A DNA stretch of 64,000 nt from UMGS1322 sp900550765. GTDB lineage: Bacteria > Bacillota > Clostridia > Christensenellales > QALW01. Below the pieces are notes generated by a model. The model saw only the letters and a list, made by a program, of their open reading frames with translations. It made no database searches and was not told the origin of the DNA. Numbering within the stretch: the first letter of the stretch is position 1; every line of letters begins with the position of its first letter. Positions 42,172-48,178 of this stretch are shown here, in pieces. A program made the translations under genes and the position numbers. The stretch lies in contig CAUDEY010000002.1 in NCBI GenBank assembly GCA_958448705.1, positions 124,001 through 188,000 on the forward strand, read 5' to 3'.

Positions 42172-42680
42172 TACAGCACCAAAGAAGGCGCCGTATATAC
42201 ACGGGCCTTAAGTTCACTGTTAAGCATATAAAGTCCCTTGGCGTCAGTACCGAACATCTCCATTTTTGTAATTAGATCCGCAGCGTTCTTTTCTTCTTCG
42301 CCCTGTTCCTTTACAAACCAATCCAGCAGCTGCATCGTCCGGAAGTCATGATCGGCAAAGGCCTCGGCATAAACAGCATTGATAAGACTCGTTACATATT
42401 TTTCGTGCTCCAGTCCTGCCAGAAGAGGATCCATATGCGCGTGAAAAACCTTGTCGGGTTTGCGGATTGCTTCTAACGTGATCTTCTGCCCGTTGTTTTG
42501 CAGATACTGATAAAACAGCATCGCATGATCCTGCTCCTCCTTGGCCTGAACCTTATACCAGTTTTCAAAGCCGTCCAATCCTACAGCGCCGTAATAATTG
42601 GCAAAATCCAAATATAAGTACGCGGAATAGAACTCATGGGTAATTTGCTCATTAATGAGCTGTGCAACTTTTGCATTCAT
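42171..42680 (-). CDS. Ferritin
   Basis: The 169-aa protein has the ferroxidase-centre residues in EQITHEFYSAYLYLDFANYY, YKVQAKEEQDHAMLFYQYL (Glu-x-x-His) and WFVKEQGEEEKNA, as in bacterial non-haem ferritins (Ftn). It stores iron as ferric mineral in a 24-mer cage. It is the first gene of the ferritin-ZIP-Crp-like operon, coupling iron storage with a metal transporter. The start has AAAGGAAG upstream. Confidence 0.95.
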   Translation of the reverse strand: MNAKVAQLINEQITHEFYSAYLYLDFANYYGAVGLDGFENWYKVQAKEEQDHAMLFYQYLQNNGQKITLEAIRKPDKVFHAHMDPLLAGLEHEKYVTSLINAVYAEAFADHDFRTMQLLDWFVKEQGEEEKNAADLITKMEMFGTDAKGLYMLNSELKARVYTAPSLVL

Positions 42681-42781
42681 ACTGTTTTCTTCCTTTCTTT
42701 TTTATCTTACCGCACATCCATGTGCAGATTTTGTTTGGATGCAGTACAGAACTCTGCACATCTTCGGCCGCGGAACCGGTG

Positions 42782-42802
42782 CAGGCCCAACACATGGGCC
42801 TG
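42782..42802 (-). terminator. Stem-loop after the DUF134-NifX gene
   Basis: CAGGCCCA and TGGGCCTG form an 8-bp stem with a 5-nt loop about 30 nt past the stop codon. No clear T-run follows, so it may be a processing site or a weak terminator ahead of the ferritin operon. Confidence 0.4.
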
Positions 42803-42832
42803 TGCAAAATTCCGCCGTCCTCTATTCTTCCC

Positions 42833-43621
42833 TCAGTGGCAGGTATGCCCGCCGCAGGAATGTCCCGAATGACCGTGCCCGCCGCAGGAATGCTCTCCGG
42901 CATGCTCCTGATGATGGGTACAGTGTACGTTAGGATCATAGGACAGAGTTCCGGCCAAAAACGCCGCCGCTGCTTCATCCGCTTTTCCCGCTGCACCACC
43001 GTAAATCTGAATACCTGCCTGCGTCAGCGCCTCCTTCGCACCGCCGCCGATACCGCCGCAGATCAGCACGTCCGCACGGTTTTCTTTTAAAAAGTCAGCC
43101 AGGGCACCGTGTCCCGCGCCATTTGTCGGCACCACCTTTGCCGAACAAACAGCGTTGTTTTCAACCTCATAAAATTTAAACGCTTCACTGTGGCCAAAAT
43201 GCTGAAAAATTTCTTCGTTTTCCCAGGGAATTGCAATTCTCATATTTTTTGTTCCTTTCTGCGGAAAATCCGCTGTTTTTTGATACGCTCTCCGTTTTTT
43301 ACACTTTGGATCGGTACACGCCTCCGCCTGTCCGCCGCAAAGCCGATAATGCCCGCCGGTGATCCTAAGCCTTTTTCCGTTTACAAGACTGTCGGCCACC
43401 TTGTACCGTGCACTCTGGTAAATTTCCGTTACCGTTGTGCGCGAGATTTTCATTTGTTTTGCCGCTTCCTCATGGCTTTTTTTCATAAAATCCACCAAAC
43501 GAAGCACCTCAAACTCATCTACCGAAAGAATAACCGCCGTCTCCGGCACAGTCCCTTCAGGAGAAAAGCACGGATAATCCGGCTCAAAACAAACCGTTCT
43601 CTGCCGCTGCGGTCTTGGCAT
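42833..43621 (-). CDS. DUF134-NifX fusion protein with His/Cys-rich tail
   Basis: The 262-aa product joins two domains. Residues 1-105 are the DUF134 helix-turn-helix (MPRPQRQRTVCFEPDYPCFSP, VDEFEVLRLVDFMKKSHEEAAKQMKISRTTVTEIY). Residues about 127-225 are the NifX/NifB-type cofactor domain (MRIAIPWENEEIFQHFGHSEAFKFYEV, LICGGIGGGAKEAL). A 35-residue tail follows with 10 His and 5 Cys (CTHHQEHAGEHSCGGHGHSGHSCGGH), probably metal-binding. The two domains are usually adjacent but separate genes. A transcriptional or cofactor-handling role for iron or iron-sulfur clusters is likely. The start at 43621 has an SD-like GGGGGTG upstream. Confidence 0.85.
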   Translation of the reverse strand: MPRPQRQRTVCFEPDYPCFSPEGTVPETAVILSVDEFEVLRLVDFMKKSHEEAAKQMKISRTTVTEIYQSARYKVADSLVNGKRLRITGGHYRLCGGQAEACTDPKCKKRRAYQKTADFPQKGTKNMRIAIPWENEEIFQHFGHSEAFKFYEVENNAVCSAKVVPTNGAGHGALADFLKENRADVLICGGIGGGAKEALTQAGIQIYGGAAGKADEAAAAFLAGTLSYDPNVHCTHHQEHAGEHSCGGHGHSGHSCGGHTCH

Positions 43622-43650
43622 TTTTTCACCCCCGTTTCCGTTATATGTCG

Positions 43651-43680
43651 ATTATACCACAATTCCCTGTTGTTATGCAA
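43651..43680 (-). promoter_or_regulatory. Promoter of the DUF134-NifX gene
   Basis: On the minus strand TTGCAT (43675-43680) and TATAAT (43651-43656) are 18 nt apart with an extended TGG before the -10. Confidence 0.75.
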
Positions 43681-43691
43681 GAATTTTTTAT

Positions 43692-43717
43692 AAAAAAACG
43701 CAGGCGGCAAGCCTGCG
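43692..43717 (-). terminator. Terminator after the DUF2304 gene
   Basis: CGCAGGC and GCCTGCG form a 7-bp stem around a 5-nt loop (43699-43717), followed on the minus strand by seven T. Confidence 0.88.
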
Positions 43718-43739
43718 GTATAAAAATCCTAAAACGATA

Positions 43740-44090
43740 TTATTCTTTTTCCTTCTTTTCTACTTTCTGCTTCAGCAGGGACACCTCCTGCACCAGAAGA
43801 TCAATTTTTTTTGCCTGCCCCGACACAATCACGGTGAGAGAAATGGTAATGCAGATCAGCAATCCCAGGAAGATAGAAAGGATCACATTAGAAATCAGCT
43901 CAAACCCTAAAAGCCGGGTAATAAATCCGATAATTTGCGGAAAGCAGGCACAAAGGATCATAACAACGGCCGAAAAAATCCATACCAACGCATATTTTAC
44001 CGGCATTTTACCCTTTTTCAGATTATACAAAATGACGCACAGCAACAAGAAAAAGGCAACAATGATCTCAATTCTTAAAATCAGTTCCAT
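43740..44090 (-). CDS. DUF2304 membrane protein
   Basis: The 116-aa protein starts at ATG 44090, one base overlapping the stop of the glycosyltransferase gene (TAATG). It has three TM helices (about 3-25, 32-54, 66-88) and a C-terminal coiled-coil (LLVQEVSLLKQKVEKKEKE). This is the pattern of DUF2304 proteins, which are regularly paired with family 2 glycosyltransferases that use polyprenyl-phosphate acceptors. It may anchor or assist the partner enzyme. An in-frame longer start lies inside the partner gene and is unlikely. Confidence 0.85.
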   Translation of the reverse strand: MELILRIEIIVAFFLLLCVILYNLKKGKMPVKYALVWIFSAVVMILCACFPQIIGFITRLLGFELISNVILSIFLGLLICITISLTVIVSGQAKKIDLLVQEVSLLKQKVEKKEKE

Positions 44091-44803
44091 TATTGATACC
44101 TCCTGGTACCCACTACAAAAATAGACAGGATCACATTGATCATATAATAGACGGTTTTCCATGCGCGGATGGACGAAACGCCGCCTTCACGCTCGTTCAT
44201 TTTGACATATTCCTCACATACCCTGTATTTTTGCTTTAAAAGCTCCACCGTAGTTACCGGTTCGGGATATTCGGCAGGATAGCTTTGGGCAAATTTTTTC
44301 ATGATCTCTTTGTCGCAGGCACGAAAGCCTGAGGTCGTATCATAGATCTTTTTACCCGTAACCAAACGGATTGCAAAGGAAATGATCCGAATCCCCACTC
44401 GGCGCATCAGCGTGGATTTAAAATTATCCTGTTCTTTTTTTACAAAGCGAGAGCCAATCACAAAATCAGCTTGTCCCCCCAGAATAGGCGCAATGATATC
44501 CTTTACACAAGCCACATCGTGCTGACCGTCGCCGTCATACTGTACGGCGATATCATACCCGTTTTCACAGGCATACTTATAGCCCGTCTGCACCGCGCCG
44601 CCGATGCCTAAATTATGCACCAGATTGATAACCGGAAACTGATGCTCCCGGCAAAGCTCGCCTGTTCTGTCACGCGAGCCATCGTTGACAACGATAAAAT
44701 CATAATTCTCATCGTTTTTTTGGTTATATTCTATAATTTTATTGCACGTATTTACGATATTGGCCTCCTCATTATAGGCCGGAATAATCAAAATCGTTCG
44801 CAT
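44090..44803 (-). CDS. Family 2 glycosyltransferase (DPM/GtrB type)
   Basis: The 237-aa enzyme transfers a sugar from a nucleotide donor, probably to a polyprenyl phosphate. It has the GT-A motifs LIIPAYNEEANIVNTC, IVVNDGSRDRTGELCR, and AVQYDGDGQHDV with the metal-binding Asp-x-Asp-like pair, plus the FVIGSRFV segment typical of dolichol-phosphate mannose synthase-like proteins. There are no C-terminal TM helices, so the DUF2304 partner may supply the membrane contact. The start at 44803 is preferred because GAGGTG lies just upstream; an in-frame ATG at 44815 overlaps that SD. Confidence 0.9.
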   Translation of the reverse strand: MRTILIIPAYNEEANIVNTCNKIIEYNQKNDENYDFIVVNDGSRDRTGELCREHQFPVINLVHNLGIGGAVQTGYKYACENGYDIAVQYDGDGQHDVACVKDIIAPILGGQADFVIGSRFVKKEQDNFKSTLMRRVGIRIISFAIRLVTGKKIYDTTSGFRACDKEIMKKFAQSYPAEYPEPVTTVELLKQKYRVCEEYVKMNEREGGVSSIRAWKTVYYMINVILSIFVVGTRRYQ

Positions 44804-44880
44804 GGGGCACCTCATATTTCATCAAACAGCTTTGCTAAAAACAGATTCCGGTATTGCCCGAATTTTGTCCGTTAAATGTT

Positions 44881-44909
44881 ATTATACTATAATTCTGCCG
44901 TTTTTACAA
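44881..44909 (-). promoter_or_regulatory. Promoter of the glycosyltransferase-DUF2304 operon
   Basis: TTGTAA (44904-44909) and TATAAT (44881-44886) on the minus strand are separated by 17 nt, about 75 nt before the ATG at 44803. Confidence 0.7.
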
Positions 44910-45130
44910 TCAAATTAAACAAAAAAAGATACGGGGAAAAAATCTGCCCGGCGATATCGGCAAAATATCTTTGCTACGAAACAGCCCTGGGAACGACAAA
45001 CGAACTTTTCCGGTTCCTTCCGCGGCGGAAATTTAAACGTATTTCCGGGCATAGCTCTGATGCTGTTGGCGGCACACAAATGCACTTTTTATTGAAAGAG
45101 CCAGCCGAGCAGCGAGATTGGCAGCCTATA

Positions 45131-45204
45131 AACATACTGCAATCTTTATTAATTCCCCTTGTCAGGGGAGCCGTCGGCAGCAGTCGACTGAGGGCAGCTT
45201 CCTC
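45131..45204. repeat. Intergenic repeat, copy 1
   Basis: This stretch matches 45361-45434 in direct orientation over about 74 nt with few differences. It includes CCCCTTGTCAGGGG and GTCGGC-AGCA-GTCGAC, both palindromic. A third palindrome-like block (CTCCCTCCGGC ... CACCTCCCTCGGCAGAGGAAGG) continues to about 45265. The unit resembles the short palindromic repeats common between genes in Oscillospiraceae genomes. The rest of 44910-45729 holds no gene I can support. Confidence 0.65.
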
Positions 45205-45360
45205 TCCCTCCGGCTTTTGCTCTGCAAATGCCACCTCCCTCGGCAGAGGAAGGCCAGGACTATTTTCTGCTCCTGTTTTACTCCTCCGCTTTTCCTTTCA
45301 TTGCAAAAGCGCTTTGTTTCCGCGCAGCGATTGTATGATGTTCAATAACCATTCCCCATA

Positions 45361-45434
45361 AATGTACTGCAATCGTTGCCGGCTCCCCTTGTCCGGGGAG
45401 CTGTCGGCAGCAGCCGACTGAGGGGTAGTTTCTT
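45361..45434. repeat. Intergenic repeat, copy 2
   Basis: Second copy of the unit at 45131-45204, in the same orientation. It has CCCCTTGTCCGGGGAGC and a perfect stem GTCGGC-AGCA-GCCGAC. Where copy 1 has GTCGAC the pairing is kept by a wobble, which suggests that structure is maintained. Confidence 0.65.
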
Positions 45435-45729
45435 CTTCCCCGCCCAAAGGGTGGAAAAGCATAAAGCAGTATTGCAAAAATGCAAACTTATGTTAAGCGA
45501 ATGGAATATTATTCACATAAAGTCTTTTTTGCTTCTTTCCAATTTTTCAACTGCCACAGGATGTGCAGCCGCCACCGAAAGTCGCGATCTTAGGGGCTCA
45601 ACAAGCCTTTGCAAGGGTAAAATCCGGCCAAAAATCGCGCATTGCATTGTTTGCGAACCTGTTCCTAATTGCGGCAGGAACTGTTGTTTCGGTGAAAAAT
45701 CGAGGCTTTAGCTTTAATAGAGAAATTTC

Positions 45730-45758
45730 TTGACAAATCATTCCGGATCTTTTAAAAT
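45730..45758 (+). promoter_or_regulatory. Promoter of the MATE operon
   Basis: TTGACA (45730-45735) and TAAAAT (45753-45758) are 17 nt apart, a near-consensus SigA promoter. Transcription would start near 45765 and run through the leader hairpin below. Confidence 0.85.
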
Positions 45759-45777
45759 AGTCGTTGGTCGGAGGGCA

Positions 45778-45848
45778 AATCATTCGATAGAAATGATGAG
45801 CTGGATAAAGGCACAGACTGAAACGTCTGTACTTTATCCAGCTTTTTT
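45778..45848 (+). promoter_or_regulatory. Attenuator-like leader of the MATE operon
   Basis: The leader between promoter and gene has a small stem (ATCATT with AATGAT, 45779-45796) followed by a strong hairpin: GCTGGATAAAG (45800-45810) with CTTTATCCAGC (45832-45842), with an inner stem ACAGAC/GTCTGT, and then TTTTTT (45843-45848). This is a complete intrinsic terminator lying downstream of the promoter and 24 nt upstream of the start codon. A short frame MMSWIKAQTE starts at 45793 and could act as a leader peptide. Regulation by attenuation is inferred; no known riboswitch class was recognised. Confidence 0.7.
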
Positions 45849-45871
45849 ATTGTAAAGGAGGAATTGATAAG

Positions 45872-47218
45872 ATGGACTTTTTGAACAGCAAAATAAAAAC
45901 GCTTTATTTCAAATACCTTGCGGCCGCCTTCGGCAGCGCCCTGATTACTTCTATCTATTCCATCGTGGATATGGCAATGGTGGGCCAGTATCATGGACCG
46001 GAAGGTACAGCGGCTTTGGCAGTTGTAGCACCCATCTGGAACATTATTTATAGTTTGGGGCTGTTAATGGGAATCGGCGGGTCTGTCCTTTTCAGCACGA
46101 TTCGAGGTAAAGGGGATAGCCAGACCCGCCAATCCAACGAATATTTTACAGTTTCCATCATCGGCTCCATCATCCTTGCTGTAATTGCGTGGATTATCAT
46201 CGTCTTTTTTGACCGGCCGCTGCTGCAATTTTTCGGCGCGGAAGGGCACACACTGACCCTGGCCAGGGAATATGTCCTGCCGATCAAATTCGTAGTGCCC
46301 TGCTTCCTGTTTACGCAGACGCTGGCAGCCTACCTACGCAACGATAAAAATCCCACATTAGCCACCACCGGAGTATTGGCAGGCGGCATCTTCAACATAT
46401 TCGGGGATTACTTCTTTGTTTTCACCTGTGACATGGGAGCATTTGGCGCAGGACTTGCCACCGCTATCGGCACGGTGATTTCCATCATTGTCATGCTTTC
46501 GCATTTCTTTAGGAAGAAAAACACCCTGCGGCTGGTTCGCCCTGCCAATCTGTTCCGGAAATTCCGGGAAATTTCGGTAACTGGGTTTTCCACCTTCTTC
46601 ATTGATATTGCCATGGGAATCCTAACCGTTTTATTTAACCGGCAGATCATGGCCCATTTGGGCACAAACGCACTTTCTGTATATGGGGTAATTGTCAACA
46701 TCAGTACCTTTGTGCAGTGCTGCGCCTATAGCGTGGGGCAGGCGTCGCAGCCGATTCTTTCTACCAACTTCGGGGCAGGAAAAGGAGAACGTATTCGGCA
46801 AACCTTGCGGTATGCCATCGGAACGACAACCTTTTTCGGCATTATTTGGACAGTGCTTTGCCTTACAATTCCAAACCAGTTCATCCGCCTTTTTATGTCG
46901 CCGACAGAGGAAGTTTTGCAGATTGCCCCGGCAATTATTCGGCACTATGGGTTATCTTTTCTTTTAATGCCGCTCAATATTTTCTCTACTTATTATTTCC
47001 AAGCGGTTATGAAACCCAAAGCGGCCTTTGTCGTTTCCATATCACGGGGACTCCTTATCAGCGGTATTTTAATTTTACTGCTGCCTATCGTAACCGGAAC
47101 AAATTCGATTTGGTTTGCCATGCCTCTCACAGAACTGCTTGTAGCAATTTATGTTGTGTGTATGATTGCTCGTTATACAAAACAATTATCAACAGAAAGG
47201 AAGGAAATTCATGAATAG
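45872..47218 (+). CDS. MATE family efflux transporter
   Basis: The 448-aa protein has 12 hydrophobic helices in two bundles. Features of the MatE family include the N-terminal ITSIYSIVDMAMVGQYHGPEGTAALAVVAPI block and the second-half GQASQPILSTNFGAGKGERIRQTLRYA. It probably exports cationic drugs or dyes using a Na+ or H+ gradient. AAAGGAGG lies 11 nt before the ATG. It is the first gene of a two-gene operon and its stop overlaps the next start by 8 nt. Confidence 0.93.
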   Translation: MDFLNSKIKTLYFKYLAAAFGSALITSIYSIVDMAMVGQYHGPEGTAALAVVAPIWNIIYSLGLLMGIGGSVLFSTIRGKGDSQTRQSNEYFTVSIIGSIILAVIAWIIIVFFDRPLLQFFGAEGHTLTLAREYVLPIKFVVPCFLFTQTLAAYLRNDKNPTLATTGVLAGGIFNIFGDYFFVFTCDMGAFGAGLATAIGTVISIIVMLSHFFRKKNTLRLVRPANLFRKFREISVTGFSTFFIDIAMGILTVLFNRQIMAHLGTNALSVYGVIVNISTFVQCCAYSVGQASQPILSTNFGAGKGERIRQTLRYAIGTTTFFGIIWTVLCLTIPNQFIRLFMSPTEEVLQIAPAIIRHYGLSFLLMPLNIFSTYYFQAVMKPKAAFVVSISRGLLISGILILLLPIVTGTNSIWFAMPLTELLVAIYVVCMIARYTKQLSTERKEIHE

Positions 47219-47807
47219 AATTATTACCATTGGCCGGGAATTTGGAAGCGGCGGCCGGGAATTTGGTCGACGGCTATCAGAAAAATTGGGATTTGCCTAT
47301 TACGATCAAGAAATCATCAGTGAGATTTCTAAAAGGACTTCTCTGTCCGAACAGTATGTCCAGGCAATCGCGGAACACCGTCCTTCCTTTTCTTTCCCGA
47401 TCCATATTGGACAGAGCTTTTACGCTTTGGAAAATCCGGCTTTTGAGCAAACAATGATGATCTATCAGGAGCAAGCGCGTATTATTACAGAAATGGCCGA
47501 TAGATCCGACTGCGTCATTGTTGGACGTTGCGCAGACCATATTTTGAAAGAACATAGACCTTTTCGCATTTTTATCTACGCAGATATGGAAAGCAAAATC
47601 AAACGCTGCCGTGAAAAAGGCTCAGAAGAAAAGCTCTCTAATAAAGAACTCAGGCAGAAAATTTCCAGGATTGATAAAAAGCGCGCCAAGTATTATGAGT
47701 TCTATACCGGGCATTCATGGGGCGACAAATTAAATTTTGACCTCTGCATCAATACGACACAAACCGCCATCAAAGAAATCGTTCCCGTTATTGCAAAACT
47801 ATTTTAA
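47211..47807 (+). CDS. Cytidylate kinase-like protein
   Basis: The 198-aa product matches the cytidylate kinase-like family (AAA_26). The start MNRIITIGREFGSGGREFGRRLSEKLGFAYYDQEII contains a P-loop-like GREFGSGG without the classic Lys-Thr. Further on are IIVGRCADHILKEHRPFRIFIYAD-like residues and the lid segment IDKKRAKYYEFYTGHSWGDKLNFDLCINT. These proteins are widespread in Clostridia next to MATE pumps; their substrate is not established. The ATG at 47211 follows GAAAGGAAGG and overlaps the MATE stop. Confidence 0.88.
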   Translation: MNRIITIGREFGSGGREFGRRLSEKLGFAYYDQEIISEISKRTSLSEQYVQAIAEHRPSFSFPIHIGQSFYALENPAFEQTMMIYQEQARIITEMADRSDCVIVGRCADHILKEHRPFRIFIYADMESKIKRCREKGSEEKLSNKELRQKISRIDKKRAKYYEFYTGHSWGDKLNFDLCINTTQTAIKEIVPVIAKLF

Positions 47808-47814
47808 TCCATTT

Positions 47815-47856
47815 AAAAAGCTCCGGCAGGTCAAAACGACTGCCGGAGCTTTTTCA
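47815..47856. terminator. Terminator of the MATE operon
   Basis: AAAAAGCTCCGGCAG (47815-47829) pairs perfectly with CTGCCGGAGCTTTTT (47840-47854). It serves the plus strand and can also act on the minus strand. Confidence 0.95.
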
Positions 47857-48080
47857 TTATATCGATGCGGCGACACGAGCCTGTATAAGGTGTCGTTCCT
47901 CGTCCAAAGCCCCGATTTCATCAAGCAGCCGTATCTCATAATAAGCATTTGCAAAAATCATAAGCCCCTTTTCTGCTGCGTATTGCAGCAATCGGTGATA
48001 AACCGGCTCTGTGCCCTGCCGCCAGGAAGGAAGCCTATACAAACAGCCGTATACCCTTAGAGATTGGAAGGGAATCGCTA
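47857..48080 (-). pseudogene. 3' remnant of a GyrI-like/BltR-type regulator
   Basis: The minus strand between two hairpins encodes an open stretch AIPFQSLRVYGCLY, then RLPSWRQGTEPVYHRLLQYAAEKGLMI and EIRLLDEIGALDEERHLIQARV. This resembles the C-terminal part of GyrI-like effector-binding domains, which end MerR-type regulators such as BltR and BmrR. No DNA-binding domain, start codon with SD, or upstream part remains, so I call it a remnant. Its place next to a MATE pump fits the usual pairing of such regulators with drug efflux genes. Confidence 0.55.
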
Positions 48081-48088
48081 AACGAATC

Positions 48089-48118
48089 GGAACCGGCGTG
48101 TCAGGCCACGCCGGTTCC
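48089..48118. terminator. Perfect 12-bp stem downstream of the DUF4038 hydrolase
   Basis: GGAACCGGCGTG (48089-48100) and CACGCCGGTTCC (48107-48118) form a perfect hairpin with a 6-nt loop, about 60 nt past the hydrolase stop. No T-run follows on the minus strand. Confidence 0.5.
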
Positions 48119-48178
48119 TACCGAAATACTTTTTACTTCCTTATGGGCCGCTGCCAAAAGGGCGGAACGCTTTTTACT

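Noticed and set aside
42652..42999. Cys-containing 115-aa ORF overlapping the DUF134-NifX end and the ferritin start
   Set aside because: It overlaps two solid genes and lacks its own SD; the Cys residues come from alternative reading of His/Gly-rich codons.
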